Assembly (NCBI GenBank): GCA_050693875.1
Contig: JBOGWP010000095.1
Span: 22,009-86,008 of the forward strand
From: JBOGWP01 sp050693875
GTDB taxonomy: Bacteria > Actinomycetota > CADDZG01 > JAHWKV01 > JBOGWP01
DNA: 64,000 nucleotides
Direction of reading: 5' to 3'
Within the stretch, counting starts at the first letter, position 1. Each line of letters opens with the position of its first letter. Positions 18,087 through 29,317 of the stretch are shown piece after piece. Made by a program: the position numbers and the translations under genes. The notes beneath the pieces are model-generated. The model was given only the letters and a program-made list of their open reading frames with translations. It was not told the origin of the DNA and did not search any database.

Positions 18087-18332
18087 ATGACCGACCGGGT
18101 GCTCGCCGTACCCGAGGTCCACTGTGGACACTGCGTCGCTTCGATCGAGGGCGCCGTGGGCTCACTCGGCGGCGTGGAGAGCGTCACCGTTGACCTGACA
18201 AGCAAGGACGTCTCCGTACGCTTCGACGAGTCGCGCGTCAGCCTGGAGTCGATCGTCGAGACGATCGAGGGACAGGGCTACGACGTCGGCGAGTCCGGCG
18301 GAGGCTTCCTCCAGATCGGGACCAGGCCTTAG
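18087..18332 (+). CDS. Heavy-metal-associated (HMA) copper chaperone, CopZ-like
   Basis: An 81-residue single HMA domain, expected to carry Cu(I) in the cytoplasm to the adjacent ATPase. The metal motif is VHCGHCVAS (Cys 13 and Cys 16); the residue two places before the first Cys is Val, and the position directly before it is His where MxCxxC has another residue. The beta-alpha-beta-beta-alpha-beta pattern is complete (VESVTVDL, VSVRFDE, GYDV). The ATG is preceded by AGGAAGGAG at a spacing of seven bases. It ends one base before the CopA gene and shares the copper operator. Confidence 0.9.
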   Translation: MTDRVLAVPEVHCGHCVASIEGAVGSLGGVESVTVDLTSKDVSVRFDESRVSLESIVETIEGQGYDVGESGGGFLQIGTRP

Positions 18333-18333
18333 C

Positions 18334-20544
<2,211 letters not shown>

Positions 20545-20553
20545 ACCGGGCCG

Positions 20554-20943
20554 CTACGGGGAGGCCGCGATGCCGGCCGCCACCAGGGCCTCCTGCCGGC
20601 GGACGAAGTCTCTCATCCGCACGATCTTCCCATCGCGCATCTCGACAACCTGGAATAGCCCTTCGGCGTCGGCCGGGAAGAAAGGCGGCAACCCATCCAG
20701 GTCGGGGACCATGACGAAGACGTCGCCGCTCCCCAGGAAGTGTGACATCCGTAGGGGAACGCCCGCCTCCAGGGCTCCCTCGATGACCTGCATCACCTCG
20801 TCACGCCCTCGGCAGTTGCCCTCGCCGTCCCAGGCCCACGACTCGATCCCCGGGTCGAGCATCTCGCGGAACACCCCGAGGTCACCGTGCTCGGCCAGGG
20901 CTTGGTAGGCACGGCGGAACTGCTCCACGTGGGGACCGTCCAC
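20554..20943 (-). CDS. SnoaL-like / NTF2-fold protein
   Basis: A 129-residue protein of the SnoaL-like NTF2 fold: a first helix pair (VEQFRRAYQALAEHGDLGVFREML), D-P-x-I-E-S-W strand, RGRDEVMQVIEG helix and paired strands ending VEMRDGKIVRMRDF. Such proteins are small enzymes or binding proteins with very diverse substrates. GTG 20943 is chosen because GGGAG lies nine bases upstream and the fold begins immediately; upstream codons (to 21024) read as unlikely protein. It is convergent with copA, only nine bases apart. Confidence 0.75.
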   Translation of the reverse strand: MDGPHVEQFRRAYQALAEHGDLGVFREMLDPGIESWAWDGEGNCRGRDEVMQVIEGALEAGVPLRMSHFLGSGDVFVMVPDLDGLPPFFPADAEGLFQVVEMRDGKIVRMRDFVRRQEALVAAGIAASP

Positions 20944-21284
20944 ACGACGATGCTCCCACCCCGCCGATCGGCGCGCCAGATGCTCGACGAAAAATGATGG
21001 CCAGGCAATGCAAATCCACGCCAATTGGCCAGACGCCGGACCAGGCTAGGCCAGCTCGAGGTGCCGAAGTTGGCGCGAATGAGTCAAGTTTTGGGACGAG
21101 ACCGACCGGGGCCGCACCTCAAGCTGGGCCCGGCAGGCGCCGAACGGACTGAGGCCCTGCCGGGATGGAGGACTGCCGGCGAAGCCTCGGCTCGCCGAGC
21201 AAGGCGTGGCGGGCCGACATTGAGGACCGCGGCCGGAGGCCGCTCCTTGCCTTTCCAACCTGTACCGGGGAGCCAAGCGACCCG
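20944..21284. other. Intergenic stretch, no gene seen
   Basis: This 341-base stretch between the SnoaL-like gene start and the methyltransferase stop holds no frame with recognisable protein homology, no RNA gene fold and no obvious terminator. It must contain the SnoaL promoter. Confidence 0.5.
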
Positions 21285-22772
21285 CTAGGAGTCGTCGTCT
21301 CGGGAGGGCGACAGGAGCTCCCCGCTCGGCCTCAGGTGGGCGCCGCCTGCGGCGTAGTGCCGGAGCCGCTCCTGGCCCTCGGGTGAGAGCATCTCGACGG
21401 CGTCGAAGAACACCTTCCCCCGCGCGGCCCGCAGCGCGGCATCTCCGGCGCTCCCCCGGTGCGGCAGGTCGGTGGACAGGAGCACCAGCGGCCGGGGGGC
21501 GAAGTCGCCCGAGGCGAGAACCCCCGCCTTTCCGAGCGCCTTCCACAGCGTGTCGGTGCGGCGCAGCCCCGCCCGGGTGGTCGTGAAGGCCCCCGAGACG
21601 TCGAAGTGCCAGACCTCGCCGTGGCGGTCCTTGGCGAGGAAGGTGACCTCGATCCCGGTTGGCATCCGGCGGTCCTCGACGATCTCGGAGAACCCGCAGT
21701 CCTCGAGGACGGCGCGCGCGATCTCCCTGGCCTTCCGCCCTTCCCGCACGGCCCGTGCCTGGAAGCTCTCGTCGTCGGCCTGCTGGCCGGTGGGGAGGGC
21801 GGGGAGCACGACGCGCGGGTGAGCCGACTGCCACCCCGACCGAGCCGCCACCCGTGCGCGCTCCTCGTCGACGCGGCGGTTGGATGACTCGACGTAGGAC
21901 GCATCGGTGTCGTATCCGGCGAAGCGGCGCTCGGTCCGCAGCGCGGCAATCGCGGTTGAGCCGCTGCCCATGAACGGGTCGAGCACGAGGTCGCCGCGAT
22001 AGGTGTAGAGCTCGATCAGCCGCTGGGGGAGCTCGACCGGGAAGGGGGCGGGGTGGCCGACCCGGGTGGCGGACTCGGGCGGGATCTCCCACAGGTCGGT
22101 GGTCGCCTCCATGAAATCGTCGGTGAACATCGAGGCCTCGGAGGGGAGCCCCATCGACGCCCGCTCGCGGCGAGAGATGGCTCGGCTGAAGCGGCCCTTC
22201 GAGGCGACGACCACGCGCTCGGTCAGGTCGCGGAGAACCGGGTTTGCCGGGCTCTGGAACGAGCCCCAGGCGCACGAGCCGGTGGCGCCGCGGGCCTTCT
22301 GCCATATGATCTCGCCCCGCAGCAGCAGGCCGAGGCGGTCCTGCAGGATCCCGATCACGTCTGCCGAGAGCGAGCGGTAGGGCCGGCGGCCGAGGTTGGC
22401 GACGTTGACCGCGATCCGCCCTCCCGGCTCGAGCTTGTCGACGCAGCATGCGAAGACCTCGGTCAGCAACTCGAGGTACTCGAAGTAGGTGGCCGGTACG
22501 CCGCCCTCGCCGAGCGCCTGCTCGTACTCCTTGCCGGCGAAGTAGGGAGGGGAGGTGACGACGAGGGCGACGGAGGCCGGCGGGAGCTCGTCCATCCGCC
22601 GCGCATCGCCCCGACGGATCCAATCGAGCCCGAGGGGCGGGTGCACGATCTCGTCGCTCGAGAGCTGCGGAGGGGTGAAGCGGGAGTAGAAGAATGAGGA
22701 GTCGTGGCTCTCGCGCCGCCCGACGCCGAATGGGGAGGTGGACGTGGGCTTTCGCCGCCTGCCGACGCTCAC
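21285..22772 (-). CDS. Beta-class DNA methyltransferase with extra C-terminal domain
   Basis: A 495-residue S-adenosylmethionine-dependent DNA methylase (N4-cytosine or N6-adenine). Catalytic motif IV TSPPY is at 73-77 and the SAM motif DPFMGSGST at 265-273; the order IV before I defines the beta class. Residues about 330-480 are extra: a helix (KAREIARAVLEDCGF), strands IEVTFLAKD and WHFDVSGAF, then RRTDTLWKALGKAG and two late strands. The layout recalls PD-(D/E)xK nucleases, but the expected lysine is Ser (FDVSG), so nuclease activity is only a hypothesis. GTG 22772 has GAGGAG six bases upstream. No restriction gene is adjacent. It is divergent from uvrB. Confidence 0.85.
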   Translation of the reverse strand: MSVGRRRKPTSTSPFGVGRRESHDSSFFYSRFTPPQLSSDEIVHPPLGLDWIRRGDARRMDELPPASVALVVTSPPYFAGKEYEQALGEGGVPATYFEYLELLTEVFACCVDKLEPGGRIAVNVANLGRRPYRSLSADVIGILQDRLGLLLRGEIIWQKARGATGSCAWGSFQSPANPVLRDLTERVVVASKGRFSRAISRRERASMGLPSEASMFTDDFMEATTDLWEIPPESATRVGHPAPFPVELPQRLIELYTYRGDLVLDPFMGSGSTAIAALRTERRFAGYDTDASYVESSNRRVDEERARVAARSGWQSAHPRVVLPALPTGQQADDESFQARAVREGRKAREIARAVLEDCGFSEIVEDRRMPTGIEVTFLAKDRHGEVWHFDVSGAFTTTRAGLRRTDTLWKALGKAGVLASGDFAPRPLVLLSTDLPHRGSAGDAALRAARGKVFFDAVEMLSPEGQERLRHYAAGGAHLRPSGELLSPSRDDDS

Positions 22773-22903
22773 TGCGGCCTCCTCGTATGTTCAGTTCCTG
22801 ATGGCAGAGCATAGAGGCGGGCCCTTGAGGATCCTCGGCTTTCCCAAGGTGTTCCTCCGAAGAAGGCCACGCCGGCCGCGGGCCTCCTGTCACCCGCCCC
22901 TCG

Positions 22904-22909
22904 TACACT
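22904..22909 (+). promoter_or_regulatory. -10 box (TACACT) for uvrB, near-leaderless
   Basis: TACACT ends nine bases before the uvrB ATG at 22919, and no ribosome-binding sequence lies between. Transcription should begin two to four bases before the ATG, so the mRNA is expected to be leaderless or nearly so. No convincing LexA box is seen close by. Confidence 0.5.
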
Positions 22910-22918
22910 TGACCCAAA

Positions 22919-24931
22919 ATGCCGCCCTTCAAGCTCGTCTCCGAGTTCTCGCCCGCCGGCGACCAGCCCAAGGCCATCGAGCAGCTCACCGAGGGCCTGC
23001 TCGAAGGGATTGCTCGCCAGACCCTTCTGGGCATCACCGGCTCGGGGAAGAGCTTCACCATCGCGGGCGCAGTCGAGCGGGCGCAGCGTCCCACGCTCGT
23101 CATGGCCCCCAACAAGAGCCTGGCCGCCCAGCTGGCCAACGAGTTCAAGGAGTTTTTCCCGGAGAACGCGGTCGAGTACTTCGTCTCGTACTACGACTAC
23201 TACCAGCCCGAGGCGTACATCCCCTCGAGCGACACCTACATCGAGAAGGACTCCTCGATCAACAACGAGATCGACCGGCTGCGCCACTCCGCCACGTCGG
23301 CGCTCCTCTCGCGCCGCGACGTGATCATCGTCGCCAGCGTCTCGTGCATCTACGGCCTGGGCTCGCCGGAGGAGTACGAGATGCAGCTTCTCCGGGTTGC
23401 CGTCGGAGAGGAGGTGGCGCAGGACGCGATGCTGCGCAAGCTCGTCGATATCGCCTACGAGCGCAACGAGCTCAACTTCGTGCGGGGCAAGTTCCGGGTC
23501 CGCGGCGACGTCGTCGATATCTTCCCGGCCTACGAGGAGACCGCCGTGCGCGTCGAGCTCTTCGGCGACACCATCGAGCGGCTGGTGCGGCTCGACCCCA
23601 TCACCGGAGAGGTGCTCGACCAGCTCCCCTCGATCACGATCTTCCCGGCCAGCCACTACGTGGCATCGATGGCGCGGATGCAGCGGGCGATCAAGGGGAT
23701 CGAGCAGGAGCTGGTGGAGCGCCTCGCAGAGCTGGAGACGTCCAACAAGCTGCTCGAGGCACAGCGGCTGCGGATGCGCACCGAGTACGACCTCGAGATG
23801 CTGCGGCAGGTCGGGGTGTGCAACGGGATCGAGAACTACTCCCGCCACATCGACGGCCGGGACACCGGCTCGCCGCCCCACACCCTGCTCGACTACTTCC
23901 CCGACGATTTCCTCTGCATCATCGACGAGTCGCACGTGACCGTCCCCCAGCTGCACGGGCAGTACGAGGGCGACCGGAGCCGCAAGGAGACGCTCGTCGA
24001 GCACGGCTTCCGCCTGCCCTCGGCGATGGACAACCGGCCCCTGCGCTTCGACGAGTTCATCGGACGGGTCGGCGACCTGATCTTCCTCTCCGCCACCCCC
24101 GGCCCCTACGAATTGAAGGTCTCGAGCCGGGTGGTCGAGCAGATCGCCCGCCCCACCGGGCTGGTCGATCCCGAGGTGATCGTGCGGCCGACGAAGGGCC
24201 AGATCGACGACCTCATCCACGAGATCCGCGAGCGGGTCGAGCGCGAGCAGCGCGTGCTGGTAACCACCCTGACCAAGAAGATGGCCGAGGACCTGACCGA
24301 CTACCTGATCGAGGTCGGCATCAAGGTCCGCTACCTCCATTCCGACATCGACACGATCCAGCGCATCCAGATCCTGCGCGAGCTCCGTCTCGGCGAGTTC
24401 GATGTGCTCGTCGGCATCAACCTGCTCCGCGAGGGTCTCGACCTCCCCGAGGTCGCCCTGGTCGCCATCCTCGATGCCGACAAGGAAGGGTTCCTGCGCT
24501 CCGAGACCTCACTGATCCAGACCATCGGCCGGGCGGCTCGCAACGTCGAGGGACAGGTGCTGATGTACGCCGACTCGGTCACCGATTCGATGCGCCGTGC
24601 GATCGACGAGACCAATCGCCGCCGAGAGATCCAGATGGCCTACAACGCCGAGCACGGGATCGATCCGAAGACCATCCGCAAGAAGGTCACCGACATCCTG
24701 CTCGCGGCGAGTGGCGACGGCGCGACTCTTCCGAAGGGCCGCGGACGCGGGCGCCGCCGCGAACGCGAGCGGCGCGAGGCGCTGCTGATGCCGCGTGACG
24801 AGCTGTCCCGGCTGGTGCAGTCGCTCGAGGAGGAGATGCACGAGGCGGCGAAGGAGCTTCGCTTCGAGTACGCCGCCCGCTTGCGAGACGAGATCGCCGA
24901 GCTGCGCCGCGAGCTGAAGGTCCTTACCTGA
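22919..24931 (+). CDS. uvrB: Excinuclease ABC subunit B
   Basis: A 670-residue UvrB, the damage-verifying helicase of nucleotide excision repair, acting with UvrA and UvrC (both in this window). Walker A is TGSGKS (usual T replaced by S) near residue 40; the damage-probing beta-hairpin YYDYYQPEAYIP lies near 95; helicase motifs include DESH and QTIGRAARN; a UVR domain that contacts UvrC closes the protein (SLEEEMHEAAKELRFEYAA). Length is normal. A C-terminal Arg-rich insertion (GRGRGRRRERERR) precedes the UVR domain. Confidence 0.97.
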   Translation: MPPFKLVSEFSPAGDQPKAIEQLTEGLLEGIARQTLLGITGSGKSFTIAGAVERAQRPTLVMAPNKSLAAQLANEFKEFFPENAVEYFVSYYDYYQPEAYIPSSDTYIEKDSSINNEIDRLRHSATSALLSRRDVIIVASVSCIYGLGSPEEYEMQLLRVAVGEEVAQDAMLRKLVDIAYERNELNFVRGKFRVRGDVVDIFPAYEETAVRVELFGDTIERLVRLDPITGEVLDQLPSITIFPASHYVASMARMQRAIKGIEQELVERLAELETSNKLLEAQRLRMRTEYDLEMLRQVGVCNGIENYSRHIDGRDTGSPPHTLLDYFPDDFLCIIDESHVTVPQLHGQYEGDRSRKETLVEHGFRLPSAMDNRPLRFDEFIGRVGDLIFLSATPGPYELKVSSRVVEQIARPTGLVDPEVIVRPTKGQIDDLIHEIRERVEREQRVLVTTLTKKMAEDLTDYLIEVGIKVRYLHSDIDTIQRIQILRELRLGEFDVLVGINLLREGLDLPEVALVAILDADKEGFLRSETSLIQTIGRAARNVEGQVLMYADSVTDSMRRAIDETNRRREIQMAYNAEHGIDPKTIRKKVTDILLAASGDGATLPKGRGRGRRRERERREALLMPRDELSRLVQSLEEEMHEAAKELRFEYAARLRDEIAELRRELKVLT

Positions 24932-24951
24932 GGGGGGGTGCCGCCCCTCAG
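24928..24951. terminator. Bidirectional hairpin between uvrB and a convergent small gene
   Basis: CTGAGGGG (24928-24935) and CCCCTCAG (24944-24951) form a perfect eight-base stem with an eight-base loop. It overlaps the uvrB stop codon and the stop of the convergent gene at 24948. There is no T-run, so termination efficiency is uncertain. Confidence 0.5.
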
Positions 24952-25205
24952 CGTTCGTCGTCGACGAGACCAAAGTACCGCCGCAGCGGCGCGTCGCTCT
25001 CCTGCTTCGAACGGGGGAGCAGAAGGTGCTGAATCTCGGTGTCGAGCCGCTGGCGGAGCCGCTCTAGTCGCTCTATGCGCTCCTCGCACTCGAGACCGGC
25101 GCTCGTGCTGTTCCCCGGGAAGCGTCTCCGCCCGGCGCGCTCGGACGTCAACCTCAGGTCGACCGCGTCGATCAGGGCATAGACGTCTGCAAGGCTCAGC
25201 TTCAC
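24948..25205 (-). CDS. Small hypothetical protein
   Basis: An 85-residue, mostly helical, charged protein with Ile/Leu/Arg heptads in the second half (CEERIERLERLRQRLDTEI), suggesting a short coiled coil. I do not recognise the family. GTG 25205 has AGGGG about eight bases upstream. It is convergent with uvrB, sharing the hairpin at their ends. It could be a spurious frame, but its start signal, helix pattern and position support a gene. Confidence 0.5.
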   Translation of the reverse strand: MKLSLADVYALIDAVDLRLTSERAGRRRFPGNSTSAGLECEERIERLERLRQRLDTEIQHLLLPRSKQESDAPLRRYFGLVDDER

Positions 25206-25459
25206 GGGGGGCACCCCTGTTCTGCTCGGTATTGGGATTAACGGAACCCAGCGGCCATGTACGCTTTTTTGGGCGTCCCCAGTTCTGCCTAGCAAATGGG
25301 GGAGGCCGGGCACGAACCGGGCGTGACTCACCCGCCCGGGGCCAGCCGTCGTCCCGGTAGACTGGGCCCTTCGAGCCAACTCCGGAGTGCCCACAACGTT
25401 CCCCTTCCCGATCGTCCTGCTCCTCTCCGGGGATTGCTCGCGGGAGGGGCGCTCGACTC

Positions 25460-26029
25460 GTGTCTGAAGGCCACCCCAGCACCAACGGGCACCGCAAGCC
25501 CCGCCGATTCGTCGACCCCACCGTTGCGCCTTCGCCCCCGCCGGAGCCGCGCGCCCGGTGGATCGTGGTCCTCGGGGTGGTCTCGGCCGCAACCGGCTTG
25601 TTCCTGCTCGCCGGCGCGTCGATCGGCGCAGTGCTGGGTGGTGCGGGCCGACAGACCACGAGCCGGCTCGGGCCGGGGCTCGCGATCCTGGGGCTCGCCG
25701 TCGGTGGGTTGGCAGGCGTCTGGCTGGGGGCCTGGGCGGCCGCCCGCCTCGCCGGCACGGGCATGGCCGCGCCCCGGCCGGTGGTGGTGGCGATGGGACT
25801 CGGCGGCACGGCCGGCCTGGCCTTCTCCGTGCTGCTGCTTGGCACGCTCGGCCGATATGTCCCGGGGGTCGTCCCCCTGCTGGCGATGCTGTCGCCCGGC
25901 GTGGGGGCGCTGATCGGCCAGCGCGTGCAGGGGCGGATGGGCCGCCGCCGAGCGGAGCACCCGCTTGAGCCCGCGGAGCCCGCACCCAAGCGCACCCCCA
26001 AGCCGGGCCGGCAGATGCCGCGGGACTGA
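25460..26029 (+). CDS. Membrane protein of unknown function
   Basis: A 189-residue protein: a soluble Pro-rich N-terminus of about 33 residues, four hydrophobic helices (about 35-60, 70-95, 107-127, 132-150) rich in Gly and Ala, and a basic C-terminal tail. No motif identifies a function. A TAGACT box at 25358-25363 could be the promoter. GTG 25460 is the best start because the hydrophilic leader fits a cytoplasmic N-terminus. Confidence 0.6.
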   Translation: MSEGHPSTNGHRKPRRFVDPTVAPSPPPEPRARWIVVLGVVSAATGLFLLAGASIGAVLGGAGRQTTSRLGPGLAILGLAVGGLAGVWLGAWAAARLAGTGMAAPRPVVVAMGLGGTAGLAFSVLLLGTLGRYVPGVVPLLAMLSPGVGALIGQRVQGRMGRRRAEHPLEPAEPAPKRTPKPGRQMPRD

Positions 26030-26038
26030 CGCCCGAGA

Positions 26039-26374
26039 TCAGGGCGCGGTCCGGTCCGCCTCCCGGCGGGCCGAGACCCGGAGCCCGTGGACGAAGCCGA
26101 CCACCGGGGCGGTCACCAGCGCGAAGGGAATGAGGTTGAGGACGAGCACCTCCCACCCGTCTGGTGCGCCCCCCGACCGGCCCACCGAGCGGGCATAGAT
26201 CGCGAAGACCATGAACGGCAGGATCCCGAAAAGGATCAGCCAAGCGGTCACCCCGGCCATCAGCACCGCCACGCGCTCCGCCTCCCGGCCGATCCAGCGG
26301 GTGAACGCCCGGGCGGCCAGCGCCCCGCCGGCGAGGAGGCCGACCTCGAGCACCGCAAGGAGGGTTGGGCTCAT
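26039..26374 (-). CDS. Small membrane protein of unknown function
   Basis: A 111-residue protein with three hydrophobic helices (about 4-23, 34-58 and 76-97). No family recognised. The ATG at 26374 is the last possible start before the first helix. Its stop is nine bases from the stop of the convergent membrane gene. It is divergent from uvrA, 60 bases apart, so the two may share regulatory DNA. Confidence 0.6.
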   Translation of the reverse strand: MSPTLLAVLEVGLLAGGALAARAFTRWIGREAERVAVLMAGVTAWLILFGILPFMVFAIYARSVGRSGGAPDGWEVLVLNLIPFALVTAPVVGFVHGLRVSARREADRTAP

Positions 26375-26434
26375 CGAGCTATTTTGGCACCGCCTCCCTG
26401 GGGCGCGGTGGCCCCCTCGACACCATGAGGCAGA

Positions 26435-29317
26435 ATGGCGATCGTGCAGCGAAGCGACGGCGCCGGGGCGTCTGCCAGCAGCCTGGTCATCCGGGGGGCG
26501 CGGGAGCACAACCTCAAGGACGTCCACCTGGAGCTGCCCCGCGACGCGCTGATCGTGTTCACCGGCATCTCCGGCTCGGGCAAGTCCTCCCTCGCATTCG
26601 ACACGATCTACGCCGAGGGGCAGCGCCGCTACGTCGAGAGCCTCTCCGCCTACGCCCGCCAGTTCCTGGGGCAGATGGAGAAGCCCGACGTGGACTTCAT
26701 CGAGGGGCTCTCGCCGGCGATCTCCATCGATCAGAAGTCGGCCTCGCGCAACCCGCGCTCGACGGTGGGGACGATCACCGAGATCTACGACTACCTGCGG
26801 CTGCTCTACGCCCGGGTCGGCAAGCCCCACTGCCCCCGCTGTGGAAACCCGATCGTCCGCCAGACCGCTGAGCAGATCGTCGACCAGGTGCTGGCGATGG
26901 CCGCGGGTACGCGGTTCCAGGTCCTCGCCCCGCTGGTACGAGGCAAGAAGGGGGAGTACGAGAGCCTCTTCGAGGACCTCGCCAAGCAGGGGTTCGCCCG
27001 CGCCAAGGTCGACGGCAAGCTGATCGACCTGGCGGAGAAGATCCGCCTCGACCGGTATTACACGCACGACATCGACGTGGTGGTCGACCGGCTGGTGCGC
27101 CGGGAGGGCATGGAGCGCCGGCTCACCGACTCGATCGAGACCGCGCTCGGCTTGGCGAACGGAATCGCGGCCATCGAACTCGTCGACTCGGGGGAGCGGC
27201 TGGCCTTCTCGCAGAACGCCGCCTGCCTCAACTGCGGCCTCTCCTTCGAGGAGCTGGCACCGCGGAACTTCTCCTTCAACACCCCGTACGGCGCCTGCCC
27301 GCGCTGCGACGGGATCGGCACCCACCTCGAGGTCGACCCGGAGCTGGTGATCCCCGATCCCGACCGAACCATTGCCGGGGGGGCGGTTCATCCCTGGTCC
27401 GGAGCACGGCTGGAGTACTTCGAGCGGATGATGGAGGCGATCGGCGAGGCCTACGGCTTCGACCTGAACACGCCGTGGAAGGACCTCGCCGCCGAGGGGG
27501 CCGAGGCGATCCTCAGCGGAACCGGCGACCGCGAGGTGTTCGTCCGGTACCGCAACCGCTACGGCCGGCTGCGCCAGTACCACACGACGTTCGAGGGAGT
27601 CGTTCCATGGTTGGAGCGGCGGCGGGCCGAGGCCGAGTCCGAATACACCCGGGAGCGCATCGAGCAGTATTTCCGGGAAATCCCGTGCCCGGCCTGCAAT
27701 GGGGCGAGGCTGAAGCCGGAGTCGTTGGCGGTGACGGTGGGCGGCTTGAACATCTGGGAGCTCTGCCGGCAGTCGGTCGACGACGCCCGGAGCTTCCTCG
27801 CCTCGCTCGAGCTCACCGAACGAGAGGAGGCGATCGCCCGCAGGGTGCTGAAGGAGGTCAACGCCCGACTCGGATTCCTGATCGACGTGGGGCTCGACTA
27901 CCTGACGGTCGACCGGGCGGCTGCGACCCTCGCCGGCGGCGAGGCGCAGCGCATCCGGCTGGCGACGCAGATCGGAAGCGGCCTCGTCGGTGTGCTCTAC
28001 ATCCTCGACGAGCCGTCGATCGGCCTCCACCCCCGCGACAACCGCCGGCTCATCGACACCCTGGTGCGGCTGCGAGATCTCGGCAACACGCTGATCGTCG
28101 TCGAGCACGACGCGGAGACGATCCGCGCCGCCGACCACGTGGTCGACATCGGCCCCGGCGCCGGCGAGCACGGCGGCGAGGTGGTCTACGCGGGTGACGT
28201 GGACGGCCTGCTCGCCCACGAGTGGTCGCTGACCGGGGCGTACCTCTCGGGGCGGCGGGCGATCCCGTTGCCGAGCGACCGCCGCCGCCCGGACGGCCGG
28301 TGGCTCGTGGTTCGCGGCGCCCGAGAGCACAACCTCAAGAACCTCGACGTGCGGTTTGCGGCCGGCCTGATGACCTGTGTCACCGGCGTGTCGGGGTCGG
28401 GGAAGTCCACGCTGGTCAACGAGATCCTCTACCGGGCAGTCCACCGCCACCTGCACCGCGCCGCCAAGATCCTTCCCGGCCGGCACCGGCGGATCGAGGG
28501 GCTCGACCACGTCGACAAGGTCATCGACATCGACCAGTCGCCGATCGGACGGACCCCGAGATCCAACCCCGCCACGTACACCGGGGTCTTCGACCACATC
28601 CGCCGGCTCTTCGCCGAGACCCCGGATGCGAAGGTGCGCGGTTACCGACCGGGCCGCTTCTCGTTCAACGTGCGGGGCGGGCGTTGCGAGAACTGCCAGG
28701 GGGACGGCCAGATCAAGATCGAGATGTACTTCCTCCCCGACATGTACGTCACCTGCGAGGTCTGCAAGGGACGGCGGTACAACCGGGAGACCCTCGAGGT
28801 TCGCTACAAGGGACGCACCATCGCCGAGGTGCTCGGCATGAGCGTGGAGGAGGCCCTCGCGCTCTTCCGGCCGATCACGCCCATCGCCCGTCATCTGCAG
28901 ACGCTCTACGACGTCGGCCTCGCCTACATCCGGCTCGGGCAACCCGCGCCCACCCTGTCCGGCGGCGAGGCCCAGCGGGTGAAGCTCGCCTCCGAGCTGG
29001 CCAAGCGGGCCACCGGCAACACGCTCTATATCCTCGACGAGCCCACCACCGGGCTGCACTTCGAGGACATCGCCAAGCTCCTGCGCGTGCTCGACGGGCT
29101 GGTCGCCAAGGGGAACACGGTCGTGGTCATCGAACACAACCTCGACGTGATCAAGACCGCCGACTGGATCATCGACCTCGGTCCCGACGGAGGGGGGCGC
29201 GGCGGCCAGGTGGTGGCGGAGGGGCCTCCCGAGGCCGTTGCGGATGCGGAGCGCTCCTACACCGGGCGGTTCCTGCGGTCGGTCCTCCCGGCCGAAGCCT
29301 CGCGAGCGGTGGGCTGA
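26435..29317 (+). CDS. uvrA: Excinuclease ABC subunit A
   Basis: A 960-residue UvrA, the ATP-dependent damage sensor that loads UvrB on DNA. Two ABC ATPase modules are present: Walker A motifs TGISGSGKSS (near residue 45) and TGVSGSGKST (near 650), signature LSGGEAQR in the second and AGGEAQR-type in the first, and Walker B/EP segments. Zinc sites are visible as CPRCGN, CLNCG/CPRCD and the CENCQGDG ... CEVCKG module. Length matches the family. The next gene overlaps by one base (TGATG), so phospholipid genes follow on the same transcript. Confidence 0.97.
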   Translation: MAIVQRSDGAGASASSLVIRGAREHNLKDVHLELPRDALIVFTGISGSGKSSLAFDTIYAEGQRRYVESLSAYARQFLGQMEKPDVDFIEGLSPAISIDQKSASRNPRSTVGTITEIYDYLRLLYARVGKPHCPRCGNPIVRQTAEQIVDQVLAMAAGTRFQVLAPLVRGKKGEYESLFEDLAKQGFARAKVDGKLIDLAEKIRLDRYYTHDIDVVVDRLVRREGMERRLTDSIETALGLANGIAAIELVDSGERLAFSQNAACLNCGLSFEELAPRNFSFNTPYGACPRCDGIGTHLEVDPELVIPDPDRTIAGGAVHPWSGARLEYFERMMEAIGEAYGFDLNTPWKDLAAEGAEAILSGTGDREVFVRYRNRYGRLRQYHTTFEGVVPWLERRRAEAESEYTRERIEQYFREIPCPACNGARLKPESLAVTVGGLNIWELCRQSVDDARSFLASLELTEREEAIARRVLKEVNARLGFLIDVGLDYLTVDRAAATLAGGEAQRIRLATQIGSGLVGVLYILDEPSIGLHPRDNRRLIDTLVRLRDLGNTLIVVEHDAETIRAADHVVDIGPGAGEHGGEVVYAGDVDGLLAHEWSLTGAYLSGRRAIPLPSDRRRPDGRWLVVRGAREHNLKNLDVRFAAGLMTCVTGVSGSGKSTLVNEILYRAVHRHLHRAAKILPGRHRRIEGLDHVDKVIDIDQSPIGRTPRSNPATYTGVFDHIRRLFAETPDAKVRGYRPGRFSFNVRGGRCENCQGDGQIKIEMYFLPDMYVTCEVCKGRRYNRETLEVRYKGRTIAEVLGMSVEEALALFRPITPIARHLQTLYDVGLAYIRLGQPAPTLSGGEAQRVKLASELAKRATGNTLYILDEPTTGLHFEDIAKLLRVLDGLVAKGNTVVVIEHNLDVIKTADWIIDLGPDGGGRGGQVVAEGPPEAVADAERSYTGRFLRSVLPAEASRAVG

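Noticed and set aside
22773..22918. Possible LexA (SOS) box upstream of uvrB (half-site near 22785-22793)
   Set aside because: Only one half of the GAAC-N4-GTTC form is present; no full box was found before uvrA or uvrC either.
26039..29137. 1032-codon minus-strand open frame across uvrA
   Set aside because: It lies antisense to a certain uvrA gene; only its last 111 codons (26039-26374), outside uvrA, are a believable small gene.
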